Shown piece by piece: positions 17,094 through 26,093 of a stretch of 64,000 nt of DNA. Each line of letters opens with the position of its first letter. Position 1 is the first letter of the stretch. The notes beneath the pieces are model-generated. The model searched no databases. It had not been told where the DNA came from and was given only the letters and a program-made list of their open reading frames with translations. Source of the stretch: Bacillus pseudomycoides. GTDB taxonomy: Bacteria > Bacillota > Bacilli > Bacillales > Bacillaceae_G. The translations under genes were made by a program, and so were the position numbers. The stretch is taken from the NCBI RefSeq assembly GCF_002551005.1, contig NZ_NVOY01000032.1, forward strand, positions 54,859 through 118,858. Reading direction: 5' to 3'.

Positions 17094-17759
17094 ATGTCTG
17101 TATTTAAGCGATTAAGAGATTTAACGATGTCCAACGTGTATTCATTAATTGAAAAAGCGGAAGATCCAATTAAAATGACGGATCAGTATTTACGTGATAT
17201 GCAAGAGGATGTACAAGAAGCTGAGAAAAGTGTAGCAGCACAAATTGCCCTTGAGAAAAAGTTTAAATTGTTGTTTGAAGAGCAAGAAGCACTTGTAAAG
17301 AAACGTGAAGAACAAGCGCACATGGCTGTTCAAGCAAATAACATTGATCTTGCACGTCGCGCTTTAGAAGAAAAGCAAACGGCAGAACAAAAAATGAATG
17401 AATATAAAGCAAGCTATGAGCAAAATAAAGCGGCTGCTGATAATCTTCGTGCGAAATTAGAAGAAATGCGTAAGCAATTAACAGAATTAAGAAATAAACG
17501 AGAAACACTTGTAGCGCGTGTGAACGCAGCAAAAGCACAAAAGAATATTAATCAAGCAATGTCTGGTTTTGATGCGAATACAGCAAAAGCAGGTTTAAGC
17601 CGCATGGAAGAAAAAGCTCTTCAATTAGAAGCTGAAGCAGAAGCAAGCGGAGAAATTTATAAAAAAGAAAAATCATTAGATGATGAATTTGCGAGTTTAA
17701 ACAAAAACTTAGCTGTAGATGATGAATTAGCTCGTATTATGAAGCAGTATGAGAAATAA
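17094..17759 (+). CDS. pspA: PspA/IM30 family membrane-stress protein
   Basis: A 221-residue coiled-coil protein of the PspA/Vipp1/LiaH family. The N-terminal amphipathic helix is MSVFKRLRDLTMSNVYSLIEKAEDP, followed by long heptad helices from about 30 to 160 and a C-terminal hairpin. Such proteins assemble into large rings or rods on stressed membranes and preserve the proton gradient. Its neighbours (DUF350, DUF4178 and DUF4247 proteins) form a recurrent Bacillus envelope cluster. TAGGAGGAATTAG precedes the ATG. A terminator-like hairpin separates it from the next gene, so pspA may be made in excess. Confidence 0.9.
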   Translation: MSVFKRLRDLTMSNVYSLIEKAEDPIKMTDQYLRDMQEDVQEAEKSVAAQIALEKKFKLLFEEQEALVKKREEQAHMAVQANNIDLARRALEEKQTAEQKMNEYKASYEQNKAAADNLRAKLEEMRKQLTELRNKRETLVARVNAAKAQKNINQAMSGFDANTAKAGLSRMEEKALQLEAEAEASGEIYKKEKSLDDEFASLNKNLAVDDELARIMKQYEK

Positions 17760-17772
17760 TCTAGAATAGACA

Positions 17773-17822
17773 AGAGAGCCGACATGTCATAGTAGGAAGT
17801 CATGTCGGTTTTCTATTATTTT
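17773..17822 (+). terminator. Internal terminator-like hairpin after pspA
   Basis: AGCCGACATG ... CATGTCGGTTTTC followed by ATTATTTTTT. The stem is GC-rich; partial read-through would feed the downstream genes. Confidence 0.7.
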
Positions 17823-17840
17823 TTCAGAGGTGGTTTTTTC

Positions 17841-18245
17841 ATGACAGGGATGAACATTTTAGCCATGCTTGTATGGACAGGTGCAAGTGCAATCCTTTTA
17901 TTTCTATTGATGTGGATTGATTCACTTTTTACTAAATATAAAGATTTAGAAGAAATTAAAAAAGGGAATATGGCAGTTACGACGCGCTTTGCGATGAAGT
18001 TGTTTGCACAAGGATACATTTTATCGCAATCGATTTCGAAATCAAACGATTTATGGCAAGCATTACTTGCATCAGCAGTATCTTTTGCAATCTTATTATT
18101 TGTACAAATGTTTGTTGAATTTATTTTGAGAAAGGCTATTAATTTAGATGTAGACGAGGGAACAAAGCAAGGATATGTAGCACATGCTGTCTTAGCAGGT
18201 TCGTTACATATTGTCGGTGCCCTTATTTTATCAGCATGTCTATAA
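17841..18245 (+). CDS. DUF350 membrane protein
   Basis: A 134-residue protein with four predicted helices (about 5-25, 50-68, 73-93 and 108-130), typical of the YjfL/DUF350 family. Its function is unknown. I start at ATG 17841, after AGAGGTGG; the in-frame ATG 39 bases upstream sits inside the terminator hairpin. It belongs with the DUF4178 and DUF4247 genes that follow within 25 and 13 bases. Confidence 0.85.
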   Translation: MTGMNILAMLVWTGASAILLFLLMWIDSLFTKYKDLEEIKKGNMAVTTRFAMKLFAQGYILSQSISKSNDLWQALLASAVSFAILLFVQMFVEFILRKAINLDVDEGTKQGYVAHAVLAGSLHIVGALILSACL

Positions 18246-18267
18246 CGAGAAAAGGATGGGTAGGTCA

Positions 18268-18774
18268 ATGAGTTTATTTAAACGTATTAAAAATATAATA
18301 AAAAGTCCGGAACCTGCTAAACCTGAGAAAACGGTACTTACGTTAGCGCCTGGTGACATGATTGAAGTTTCGTTAGTCATGTATGAAGTGATTGGAAAAA
18401 CAAGCATGCATTCTCGTAATGAAATTGTTTTAACATTGCAAGATGGAAGAACGATTCGATATTTAAAAATTGAAAATCGCGAAAATACGTATTATAAATT
18501 ATATACTCCTATTGATGGACGATTAGATTCAATCAATGAGATTCCAACGACAATTGAAATGGATGATATAGAGTACCATATGGAAGAGCAATATAACGGG
18601 CGTGTTGTTGTCATGGGGAAAACACCATTTGCAGCATCTGATGAACAATATGTATGGGAGTTCCAATCTGATAATCGAAAGCTGCTTCGCGTTGAATGGC
18701 AAGATGGACGTACAATGATGTATGAGGGAGAATCGATTCTTTCAGCTGATGTACAAATCATAAGAGCAACGTAA
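18268..18774 (+). CDS. DUF4178 domain protein
   Basis: A 168-residue soluble protein with a beta-rich DUF4178 core: LAPGDMIEVSLVMYEVIGKT near residues 28-47, YYKLYTPIDG, YVWEFQSDNRKLLRVEWQDG and a closing YEGESILSADVQII. The role is unknown; members are linked to PspA-type envelope clusters. The ATG at 18268 follows GGATGGGTAGG. An earlier in-frame ATG at 18256 is possible but too close to its ribosome site. Confidence 0.82.
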   Translation: MSLFKRIKNIIKSPEPAKPEKTVLTLAPGDMIEVSLVMYEVIGKTSMHSRNEIVLTLQDGRTIRYLKIENRENTYYKLYTPIDGRLDSINEIPTTIEMDDIEYHMEEQYNGRVVVMGKTPFAASDEQYVWEFQSDNRKLLRVEWQDGRTMMYEGESILSADVQIIRAT

Positions 18775-18786
18775 GGGGGCGTAATC

Positions 18787-19596
18787 ATGTCAAAACGATT
18801 GTTTCCCATGATTAAATCGCTCGGCATCGCTATACTTGCTATTGTTATTTTACTTGTAATTGCAGGTTTTGCTTTATCGGGATGTCAAAATGGAAAGTCG
18901 ATTCAAGACCGTTACCCGTTAGAATCAGTTGCGAAAGACGGTAAACAAGAATCTTATGTGTATCGAGCCGCCAATCGGACAGTTCCTCAAGTTGCAAAAG
19001 AATTAATTGATGAACAAGAACCGAAACAAGCGTCTAAAGAAGACGAAAATCAAATGTTCCTTGTGTATTCTGATAAACTATACAACATTCAGAAGGATAA
19101 AGAGAAGCCATCTGACACATTAATTGAAATCAGTAATAAAGAGTTTGTCCGTCAAAATTATCAGCCATCCTTTTTAGAAGGATATATTATGGCAAGTATA
19201 TTAAATGATATATTTGATTCGCGTAAATCGTATCACGGCGATTACCGCGGGTATACAGACAGACAAAATCATAAACCGGTTATCCAAGAACGACCACCTA
19301 CAAAAGAAGAAAAGAAAACACCGCCGCCTATTACGAAACAAGGCAAAGGCTCTATTATTAAAAGAAGTGATAAAGTAGAGCAAAAACCATCTGTAGGTGA
19401 TTCGGGAAGTATTACGGAAAAAGGCACTCAGAATGCTCCGCCTTCTACGGAGAATAAAGGGAAAATTATAAAATCACCAGGTGGTTCTAGTGAATCAGAT
19501 GTGAAGCCGAAATCATCGACAACAGGCCCACCGAAGAATACGTCTCCCCCTAAAACAAAGGTTGGCGGTTCCGGAAAAGTTACGAAAAGAAGATAA
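18787..19596 (+). CDS. DUF4247 domain lipoprotein/membrane protein
   Basis: A 269-residue exported protein. Helix 10-32 ends in LSGC, a lipobox-like site at about residue 36. The DUF4247 part (40-150) contains IQDRYPLESV and MFLVYSDKLYNIQKDKEKPSDTLIEISNKEFVRQNYQ. The last 100 residues are low-complexity, rich in Lys, Pro, Ser and Gly, and likely disordered in the wall region. It is last in the PspA cluster and starts 13 bases after the DUF4178 gene. Function unknown. Confidence 0.82.
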   Translation: MSKRLFPMIKSLGIAILAIVILLVIAGFALSGCQNGKSIQDRYPLESVAKDGKQESYVYRAANRTVPQVAKELIDEQEPKQASKEDENQMFLVYSDKLYNIQKDKEKPSDTLIEISNKEFVRQNYQPSFLEGYIMASILNDIFDSRKSYHGDYRGYTDRQNHKPVIQERPPTKEEKKTPPPITKQGKGSIIKRSDKVEQKPSVGDSGSITEKGTQNAPPSTENKGKIIKSPGGSSESDVKPKSSTTGPPKNTSPPKTKVGGSGKVTKRR

Positions 19597-19599
19597 AGA

Positions 19600-19641
19600 A
19601 AAAAGCGCAAGAAGCATACCATTGCTTCTTGCGCTTTTCTT
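19600..19641. terminator. Bidirectional terminator
   Basis: AAAAGCGCAAGAAGCA ... TGCTTCTTGCGCTTTTCTT between convergent genes. The stem is about 15 bp. Confidence 0.88.
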
Positions 19642-19648
19642 GTGTGTG

Positions 19649-20680
19649 TTAAGAAAATAGAAAACTAATCGCTGAAAGGAGTACAGAGAATCCTAAGATA
19701 ACTCCAACAACCTTAATATGACGTTTACGACCCATGACAACAATTGCAATAAACTCTCGAATCATCGCGTTTGGCCAGTAATAAAAAGCTGTTTTTGAAC
19801 CAATTCCTTGGCTATTAAGTCCGGCTTGTTTTGCATATAATCCAGCGCGGAAAAGATGGAAATTGTTCGTCGTAAAGATGCTTTTGTATTTTCCTTCTTT
19901 TCGTGAATCCATAATTTGTTTTGAAAATAACATATTTTGATACGTGTTAACAGAACGATCTTCTTTTATCGTATGCTCGGTAGGAATCCCTTTTTCAACG
20001 GCGTACATTTGCATAGCCTCAGCTTCGGGAAGATTTTCATCAGGGCCTTGTCCACCAGAGAAAATGATTGTAGGCGGAAAAGAAACAGCTGCTTGTTTCC
20101 AATAAAAATCAATCGCCTTATTAATTCTGCTTGCTAAAAGTGGTGGCACTTTATCGTTAATTAATCCACTGCCAAGAACGATAATGAAATCTTGATTGCG
20201 TCTTGGTCTGTTGAATTGATACAGAAAATAAGCTGTTAAGAAGTTGGATAAGTGGAAAAAGAAATATACCATAATGAAAAATACTCCTGTAAAAATCGGT
20301 CCGAAATGAGGAGATAAAAATTGAATTGGCTCAAATAGTGAGAATACTATACTGAATAAAATACATAGTCCAGCTAGTAAAGTTAAACAATTTGAAAAGC
20401 GTCGCCCTTCTTTTCTCATTAAAATTCTTGCATTAAGAAATAGCCCAATCATTAAAGCGAATATACCAAAGGTTAACATAAAGCCAATGATGAAAAGAGG
20501 GATAGTGGCAATTATTCGGAATATCGAATTATCGGAGCTAAAACCTAAATAAACAAATAGGATAAGGAATGAGCAAAAGAACAAATTAAATAAAAATCCG
20601 ATTATTAAACTTCTTGGATCTCTTAAATAAAAGAATAGAAAAATAACGAGTAAAATAAAAGTAATGATTTCTAAAAACAT
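19649..20680 (-). CDS. YdcF/ElyC-type DUF218 membrane protein
   Basis: A 343-residue protein. Five hydrophobic segments fill residues 1-160. The DUF218 domain follows at about 165-310: IIVLGSGLINDKVPPLLASRI, IIFSGGQGPDENLPEAEAM, EDRSVNTYQNMLFSKQIM and TTNNFHLFRAG. Relatives include SanA, YdcF and ElyC, tied to envelope integrity, but no reaction is proven. A final hydrophobic helix ends the protein. It stands alone. Confidence 0.87.
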   Translation of the reverse strand: MFLEIITFILLVIFLFFYLRDPRSLIIGFLFNLFFCSFLILFVYLGFSSDNSIFRIIATIPLFIIGFMLTFGIFALMIGLFLNARILMRKEGRRFSNCLTLLAGLCILFSIVFSLFEPIQFLSPHFGPIFTGVFFIMVYFFFHLSNFLTAYFLYQFNRPRRNQDFIIVLGSGLINDKVPPLLASRINKAIDFYWKQAAVSFPPTIIFSGGQGPDENLPEAEAMQMYAVEKGIPTEHTIKEDRSVNTYQNMLFSKQIMDSRKEGKYKSIFTTNNFHLFRAGLYAKQAGLNSQGIGSKTAFYYWPNAMIREFIAIVVMGRKRHIKVVGVILGFSVLLSAISFLFS

Positions 20681-20753
20681 AGCTTTTGTGAATACCTCAA
20701 CTTTCTAATTAATGCCTTTTTAATTATATATCAAGAAGTAAAGAAAATAACAG

Positions 20754-20784
20754 AAAAAACCATCCCCGGATAGAGGATGGTTCG
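20754..20784 (-). terminator. Terminator of cydAB-type operon
   Basis: On the minus strand AACCATCC-TCTATCCG-GGATGGTTTTTTC, a stem with a run of T, six bases after the subunit II stop. Confidence 0.85.
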
Positions 20785-20789
20785 CGATT

Positions 20790-21818
20790 TTAGTGATACC
20801 CTTTTGCAGAGTCTTTATGAATTTTCTCTTTAAAGATTGTGTAGCTCCATAATTGATAGCCAATAACGATTGGTACCATTACCATTGCAACGAAGAACAT
20901 AATTTTTAAGTTTAATTCACTACCCGCTGCTTGGAATAATGTTGTGCTGTATGCATCGTTAATGCGAGACGGCAGCATTCTTGGGAACATACCAGCAAAA
21001 CCAGTTGCCATAAACGTAGCGATTGTTAAACAAACAAATGTGAAAGCTAAGCCAATTTTTCGTTTGAAAACCATTGCCATTGCGATAACGCTCATTAACA
21101 TCGCAAGTGCTGGGATTAAGAACAGTACAGGATATTCCGTGAAGTTTTGGAATAAGTTTGTAAGGTTTGACGTTGCGACGTAAAAGATAGCGAGAATAAT
21201 TGCTGCTGCCATTGAAAATGGCTTGGCAATTTTATAAGCACGATCTGATACTTCACCAGTCGTTTTAATCATAACCCAAAGTGCACCGGATACGACAAAG
21301 ATTGCTGTGAAGAAAAGGCCGCCTAAAATGCCGTAAGGGTGTAATAAGCTAAGTAGATTTCCTTCATAGCCATTTTTACCAATTTGTAATCCGTAATATA
21401 GGTTAGCGAACGTAACGCCGAATAAGAAAGCAATTAAGAAACTACCAACGGCATATGTCCATTTACAAATAGTTTGCCAAACTGGTGAATCATCTTTATG
21501 CATGAATTCTAGTCCTGCTGCACGAGCAAATAGAGCAAGTAATACTAAGAATAACGGTGTATATAAGTAACTGAACATGTTTGCATATGTGATTGGGAAA
21601 GCAGCGAATGTTGCTCCCCCAGCTGTAATTAACCATACTTCATTTCCGCCCCAGAACGGTCCAATTGCTTCTTGCAGCTGATTGCGTTCTTGGCGATCTT
21701 TCGTAACGAAGGGGAAAATCATTCCGTTACCAAGTGCATAGCCATCGAGAATAAAGTAAACTGTCCAAATCACGCCCCATAAGCCGAACCAAATAATTGC
21801 AAGTGTATCATGAGACAT
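20790..21818 (-). CDS. cydB: Cytochrome bd oxidase subunit II
   Basis: A 342-residue protein with about nine helices. Marks: WFGLWGVIWTVYFILDGYALGNGM at the N-terminus and GPFWGGNEVWLITAGGATFAAFP near 50-72. It partners the next-upstream gene in a quinol:oxygen oxidoreductase with high oxygen affinity. I start at ATG 21818 (MSHDTLAI) because the GGGGGTG ribosome site overlaps the in-frame GTG nine bases upstream. It overlaps subunit I by 11 bases. Position next to ytiB, ytjA and luxS corresponds to ythB of B. subtilis. Confidence 0.93.
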   Translation of the reverse strand: MSHDTLAIIWFGLWGVIWTVYFILDGYALGNGMIFPFVTKDRQERNQLQEAIGPFWGGNEVWLITAGGATFAAFPITYANMFSYLYTPLFLVLLALFARAAGLEFMHKDDSPVWQTICKWTYAVGSFLIAFLFGVTFANLYYGLQIGKNGYEGNLLSLLHPYGILGGLFFTAIFVVSGALWVMIKTTGEVSDRAYKIAKPFSMAAAIILAIFYVATSNLTNLFQNFTEYPVLFLIPALAMLMSVIAMAMVFKRKIGLAFTFVCLTIATFMATGFAGMFPRMLPSRINDAYSTTLFQAAGSELNLKIMFFVAMVMVPIVIGYQLWSYTIFKEKIHKDSAKGYH

Positions 21819-23154
21819 GAGCTGCACCCCCTTTTGTAGTCTCTTCTAATGCTTCAGGTCCTTTTTTCGCAAATTTCAACATAAGGTATACATCAGCAAT
21901 TAATAGTAAAGTGTAGAATAAGATTAAGCTAATTAAAGAGAACCAAATTTGCGGTACAGAAATTGGTGAAACTGATTCTGCTGTTCGCATTAGTTTGTAT
22001 ACTGTCCAAGGCTGACGTCCCGCTTCTGCAACAATCCAACCTGCGTTAATCGCTACATATGGAAGTAATACAGACCACATTGTAATTTTTAAGAAAGGTT
22101 TTGAGTTTTCTAGTTTTCCTTTGCGGCTTAAATAGAAGCCAAACCATGTAAGTGCCATAAAGAATACGCCAAGTGCAACCATTAAACGGAAGCTGTAATA
22201 AACAAGATTTACGTTTGGACGTTCGTCTTTTGGAATATCTTTCAAACCGACAATTTTCCCATCAAATGAATTTGTATAGAAGAAGCTGCCGAGTTTTGGA
22301 ATTGTTAATGCTTCGAAGTTCTTCTCATTTTTCACATCAGGAATTTGAATAATGGAGAAACCTTTTCCTTCTCCAGTGTCCCAAACAGCTTCCATTGCTG
22401 CACCTTTTGCAGGTTGCATTTTCGCTGCGAAAGCACCGGATTCGTGACCGATGAATGGTGTTGCAGTTGCTGCAAATAAGCCGAATATTAAACCATACTT
22501 AAATGATTTTTTAAAGAATTCAACGTCATTTTTACGTAGTAAGTGATACGCACTAATTGCCATAACGAAGAATGAACCAACGATATAACAACCAACAACA
22601 GTGTGGAAGAACATATGCCATGCATATGGATTTGTAACCAGTGCCCAAAAGTCATTTAATTCAGCGCGGCCATTTCGGACTACATAACCAACTGGGTTTT
22701 GCATGAAGCCATTCGCTGTAATGATCCAAAGTGCGGAAATATTTGTTCCAAGTGCGACCATCCACATAGAAAAAGCACGGAACTTTGGTGAAACTTTATC
22801 TTTACCGAACAACCAAATTCCCATGAAAGTAGATTCTAAGAAGAAGGCAACAAGTGCTTCTATAGCTAGCGGAGATCCGAAAATATCTCCCATATATTTG
22901 GAATACTCAGACCAGTTTGTTCCGAATTGGAACTCCATCGTAATCCCGGTGATGATCCCCATTACGAAGTTAATCGTAAATAACTTACCCCAGAAATTCG
23001 CCATTTTTCGATACGTTGGATTTAATGTGCGTGCATATTGCGTTTCCATACACGCTACTAAAATAACAAGTCCGAGTGTTAACGGTACAAATAAGAAATG
23101 ATAAAAAATTGTAATTGCAAATTGAAAACGACTCAGTAACAAAACGTCGGACAT
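21808..23154 (-). CDS. cydA: Cytochrome bd oxidase subunit I
   Basis: A 448-residue haem-binding subunit. Conserved haem-ligand His lie in the first helix (FQFAITIFYHFLFVPLTLG) and near residue 185; the GWIVAEAGRQPWTVY motif is at about 375-390. The quinol loop is short (IIQIPDVKNEKNFEALTIPKLGSF region), as in Gram-positive or CioA-type enzymes. ATG 23154 follows GGGAGTGAG with seven bases spacing; the in-frame GTG four codons earlier is inside that ribosome site. It is the first gene of the operon, corresponding to ythA of B. subtilis. Confidence 0.93.
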   Translation of the reverse strand: MSDVLLLSRFQFAITIFYHFLFVPLTLGLVILVACMETQYARTLNPTYRKMANFWGKLFTINFVMGIITGITMEFQFGTNWSEYSKYMGDIFGSPLAIEALVAFFLESTFMGIWLFGKDKVSPKFRAFSMWMVALGTNISALWIITANGFMQNPVGYVVRNGRAELNDFWALVTNPYAWHMFFHTVVGCYIVGSFFVMAISAYHLLRKNDVEFFKKSFKYGLIFGLFAATATPFIGHESGAFAAKMQPAKGAAMEAVWDTGEGKGFSIIQIPDVKNEKNFEALTIPKLGSFFYTNSFDGKIVGLKDIPKDERPNVNLVYYSFRLMVALGVFFMALTWFGFYLSRKGKLENSKPFLKITMWSVLLPYVAINAGWIVAEAGRQPWTVYKLMRTAESVSPISVPQIWFSLISLILFYTLLLIADVYLMLKFAKKGPEALEETTKGGAAHVS

Positions 23155-23378
23155 AATAAAACTCACTCCCTTTTTTCATTTTCATTATCTACATTTAGTT
23201 TATAGTGAAAATATGAGCAAAGTCCGAGGTAGTTGTTACAGAACTGTGTGGAAATTATGGAAGAATTATGACTGTTGTCTGAAAAATTATATTCTTAGGA
23301 TAAAGCAATACATTTTTTGTTTTTTTTGTTCTTTGGTACACTTACATTGTAGTTACATAAAGAAAGAGGAGATGAACT

Positions 23379-23942
23379 ATGAAAGCTCTAGAGGAGATTT
23401 TGCAATATAATCAGGAATTTGTTGAAAGTAAAAAGTATGAAGAATATGAAACAGGAAAATACCCGAATAAAAAAATGGTGCTTATTTCATGTATGGACAC
23501 GCGTCTTGTAGAACTACTGCCAAAAGCGATGAACATGCGTAACGGTGACGTGAAAATTATTAAAGTAGCTGGCGCTGTTATTTCGCATCCATTTGGAAGT
23601 ATTATGCGCAGCATTTTAGTTGCGGTTTATGAACTTGGGGCAGATGAAGTGTGTGTAATTGGTCACCACGATTGCGGTATGGCGAAAATTCAAGCGAGCA
23701 GCACGATTGAAAAGATGAAAGAGCGCGGTGTTTCAGCAGAAAAACTAGATACACTTCGTTATTCTGGAATCGATTTAGAGAAGTTTTTACGTGGGTTCTC
23801 AAGTGTAGAAGAAAGCGTAGAGCACAGTGTTTCTATACTTCACAACCATCCGCTTATGCCAACAGAAGTTCCTGTACACGGACTTGTTATTCATCCGGAC
23901 ACTGGAAAGTTAGATGTTGTTGTGAATGGTTACGAAGGTTAA
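23379..23942 (+). CDS. Beta-class carbonic anhydrase
   Basis: A 187-residue zinc enzyme interconverting CO2 and bicarbonate. Zinc ligands and the active-site dyad are visible: C38, D40 and R42 in SCMDTR, and His and Cys in GHHDCGM near residues 97-102. The sequence corresponds to B. subtilis YtiB by context. AGAGGAGATGAACT precedes the ATG. It stands between divergent cydA and convergent yidD, which overlaps its 3' end by four bases. Confidence 0.92.
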   Translation: MKALEEILQYNQEFVESKKYEEYETGKYPNKKMVLISCMDTRLVELLPKAMNMRNGDVKIIKVAGAVISHPFGSIMRSILVAVYELGADEVCVIGHHDCGMAKIQASSTIEKMKERGVSAEKLDTLRYSGIDLEKFLRGFSSVEESVEHSVSILHNHPLMPTEVPVHGLVIHPDTGKLDVVVNGYEG

Positions 23943-24169
23943 TTCTTCTTCTGTTTTTTCTCTGGGACAGGATCGAATCCGCCTGGATGAAATGGATGGC
24001 ATTTCAAAATGCGTTTCACTGTAAGCCAACTTCCTTTTAATGCACCGTGAGTTTGAATCGCTTCGAGCCCGTAGTGAGAACATGTTGGATGGAAGCGGCA
24101 CGTTGGCGGTGTCATGGGAGAAATAAACTTTTGGTAAAAGCGAATAATCCCTATGAAAATACGTTTCAT
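23939..24169 (-). CDS. yidD: YidD membrane protein insertion efficiency factor
   Basis: A 76-residue protein with the full YidD pattern: [33 protein letters not shown] and [15 protein letters not shown]. YidD is thought to help YidC insert inner-membrane proteins. ATG 24169 follows AAAGGAG by eight bases, so the longer reading frame upstream is not used. It corresponds to ytjA of B. subtilis. Confidence 0.92.
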   Translation of the reverse strand: MKRIFIGIIRFYQKFISPMTPPTCRFHPTCSHYGLEAIQTHGALKGSWLTVKRILKCHPFHPGGFDPVPEKKQKKN

Positions 24170-24298
24170 AATAAGCTCCTTTCCTGCATATGCTGTAAGT
24201 ATTATAGCACGGTCTGTACATAATACTTTACTATTTTGCAATTCCGTTATATCATATTGGATATATATGAATTTAAAATAAAAGCGGGAGAGATGAAT

Positions 24299-24772
24299 AT
24301 GCCATCAGTAGAAAGCTTTGAATTAGATCATACAATTGTAAAAGCGCCTTATGTAAGACATTGCGGCGTTCATCAAGTAGGAAAAGACGGTATCGTAAAT
24401 AAATTTGATATTCGTTTTTGCCAACCAAATAAACAAGCGATGAAGTCAGATGTTATTCATACGCTAGAGCATTTATTAGCATTTAATTTACGTAAATATA
24501 TCGATCGTTATCCACACTTTGATATAATTGATATTTCGCCAATGGGCTGCCAAACAGGATACTACCTTGTCGTAAGCGGTACGCCAACAGTACGCGAAGT
24601 CATCGATTTGTTAGAGTTAACACTGCAAGACGCAATACAAATTACAGAAATTCCTGCGGCAAACGAAACGCAGTGTGGCCAAGCGAAACTTCATGACTTA
24701 GAAGGCGCAAAACGCTTAATGAATTTTTGGTTAAGCCAAGATAAAGACGAACTTGAGAAAGTGTTTGGATAA
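24299..24772 (+). CDS. luxS: S-ribosylhomocysteine lyase (autoinducer-2 synthase)
   Basis: A 157-residue LuxS, the usual length. The metal ligands are in HTLEHLL (H54 and H58) and ETQCGQA (Cys near 126); the N-terminus ([20 protein letters not shown]) is canonical. It cleaves S-ribosylhomocysteine to homocysteine and DPD, the AI-2 precursor, in the activated methyl cycle. ATG 24299 has GGGAG eight bases upstream, whereas ATG 24293 would be too close. It is followed by a terminator, so it is monocistronic. Confidence 0.95.
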   Translation: MPSVESFELDHTIVKAPYVRHCGVHQVGKDGIVNKFDIRFCQPNKQAMKSDVIHTLEHLLAFNLRKYIDRYPHFDIIDISPMGCQTGYYLVVSGTPTVREVIDLLELTLQDAIQITEIPAANETQCGQAKLHDLEGAKRLMNFWLSQDKDELEKVFG

Positions 24773-24779
24773 TACGTGG

Positions 24780-24809
24780 GAAAGCTGCCTGGGAAGGGCA
24801 GCTTTTTTA
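24780..24809 (+). terminator. Terminator of luxS
   Basis: AAAGCTGCC-TGGGAA-GGGCAGCTTTTTT, directly after luxS. Confidence 0.88.
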
Positions 24810-24889
24810 TTTAGAAATAAGGAAAAAGCTAATTTCATTGAGGTGAAATAAGTGTGATACACTAATAATAAGAAAAGGAGGCGATTGTA

Positions 24890-25150
24890 ATGAACTGGTC
24901 GGAAGTAAGAAGGAAATATCCTCATACATTTGTACTTATCGAGGCTGTTTTGGTATATTCACAAAACAATAAGCGGATGATTCAAGAGATGTCTGTGGTA
25001 GATGAGTATAAAAGTACAAGTGACGCCTGGAATGCTTATAAGAAATTACATCGCGAGTTCCCAAAAAGAGAGTTTTATATCCTTCATACGAGCAAAGAAG
25101 AGATTGAAGTGGAAGAGCAACAGTTTATCGGGGTGCGAGGACGAGTATGA
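24890..25150 (+). CDS. Hypothetical protein upstream of an aspartyl protease
   Basis: An 86-residue soluble protein that I do not recognise by name. It starts after AAGGAGGCGATTGTA. The sequence is plausible as a compact alpha/beta fold (FVLIEAVLVYSQNNKRMIQEMSVV; EFYILHTSKEEIEVEEQQFIGVRG). It overlaps the aspartyl protease gene by four bases, so the two are co-translated and probably act together, perhaps as substrate, partner or regulator. Confidence 0.72.
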   Translation: MNWSEVRRKYPHTFVLIEAVLVYSQNNKRMIQEMSVVDEYKSTSDAWNAYKKLHREFPKREFYILHTSKEEIEVEEQQFIGVRGRV

Positions 25151-25524
25151 ATATTAGAATGGAGCACGGTCTTCCGATTGCATCGTTTGGATTGCATTAC
25201 GATGGGCATACGCTTTTGCTAGATAATGTATTACTTGATACAGGTTGTGCAACTACTATTTTTGATACAGATGTACTGGCAGATGTAGGAATAGAGTTAG
25301 ATGTAATGAATGGGAAACCGAAACGAATGTATGGTGTTGGCGGATATAGTGAACCATGTTATGAACAAGAAGTTATGAATATAAATATTGATAAGCAACA
25401 ATTAGATAAATTTCTTATCCAGCTTGGAATAACAAAAGAATCATACGGATTTGATGGAATTTTAGGAATGGATTACATGAGAAAAACAGGGATGCCTATG
25501 TTTAATTTTATCGAAGGGTCTTAA
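25147..25524 (+). CDS. Retropepsin-like aspartyl protease
   Basis: A 125-residue single-domain protein. LLDTGCATTIF has the catalytic D31-T-G triplet; YGVGGYSEPCYEQEV forms the flap region, and FDGILGMDYMRKTG is the Gly-rich core of the retropepsin fold. Like viral proteases it would need to dimerise. There is no signal peptide, so it acts in the cytosol. It is coupled to the preceding 86-residue gene by a four-base overlap. The physiological substrate is unknown. Confidence 0.8.
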   Translation: MNIRMEHGLPIASFGLHYDGHTLLLDNVLLDTGCATTIFDTDVLADVGIELDVMNGKPKRMYGVGGYSEPCYEQEVMNINIDKQQLDKFLIQLGITKESYGFDGILGMDYMRKTGMPMFNFIEGS

Positions 25525-25580
25525 ATCGTGTCGAAGCGCCGATATATTGAAAATATCGTCGATATAAAGTAGTGAGAATA
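25525..25580. repeat. Short shared intergenic sequence, copy 1
   Basis: TGTCGAAGCGCCGATATAT and AATATTACCG recur at 32640-32690 in swapped order. The ATATTGAAAATATCGTCGATATA part can fold. Nature unknown. Confidence 0.45.
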
Positions 25581-25811
25581 TTACCGGAACATTTTTACGA
25601 GAGCGATAAAGGATATAAAGATAGCACCACAAATGAGCAAAATCCCCATTAATTTGCGCTGCTCTTTTGCCTCGGAAATTCCCCATGTCAAGAAGGTAAG
25701 ACTGAGGAACATTTGTATATAAAATAGTAACTGATCGCTTTCTGAAGAAAAGGAATAAATAGCTAAAATTAAAACAATTGTACTAAATAGAATGCGAAGT
25801 ATTTTTAGCAT
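25581..25811 (-). CDS. Small membrane protein, DUF3953-like, copy A
   Basis: A 76-residue protein with two or three helices (LRILFSTIVLILAIYSF; LLFYIQMFLSLTFLTWGISEA; GILLICGAIFISFIALV). ATG 25811 follows AAGGAGTGCTACC, which rules out the earlier in-frame ATG. Its neighbour at 25863 encodes another 76-residue protein of the same plan, so they are a tandem duplication. I assign DUF3953 from the pattern Q..L.LxF...GISE..xxRK only. Confidence 0.72.
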   Translation of the reverse strand: MLKILRILFSTIVLILAIYSFSSESDQLLFYIQMFLSLTFLTWGISEAKEQRKLMGILLICGAIFISFIALVKMFR

Positions 25812-25862
25812 GGTAGCACTCCTTATCATTTTTTTGGTCGTTGCATTCATATAGTGTTTCGT

Positions 25863-26093
25863 TTAGCGAAGGAACAGTAATATAACAACGAAGAAAAGGA
25901 ATCCAGAAACGAAAAAAGATGTCATGCCCATGTCTTTTCGTCCAGCTTTTCTTTCGGAAATGCCGATGATGATAAACATGAGAGCAAGAGATAACTGCAC
26001 ATAAGGGAAAAGTGAAACATCCTTAGTATATAAACTGTATATACTGATAGCGATCGTGAGCAGTCCAAAGAAAATACGTAATCTTGTTAACAT
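25863..26093 (-). CDS. Small membrane protein, DUF3953-like, copy B
   Basis: Also 76 residues when started at ATG 26093, which has AAAGGAG eight bases upstream. Helices: LRIFFGLLTIAISIYSLY, FPYVQLSLALMFIIIGISERKAGR and TSFFVSGFLFFVVILLFL. It aligns end to end with copy A (MLTRLRIFFG/MLKILRILFS; GISERK/GISEAK). It is the upstream gene of the pair, 51 bases before copy A, and likely shares the transcript. Function unknown. Confidence 0.72.
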   Translation of the reverse strand: MLTRLRIFFGLLTIAISIYSLYTKDVSLFPYVQLSLALMFIIIGISERKAGRKDMGMTSFFVSGFLFFVVILLFLR

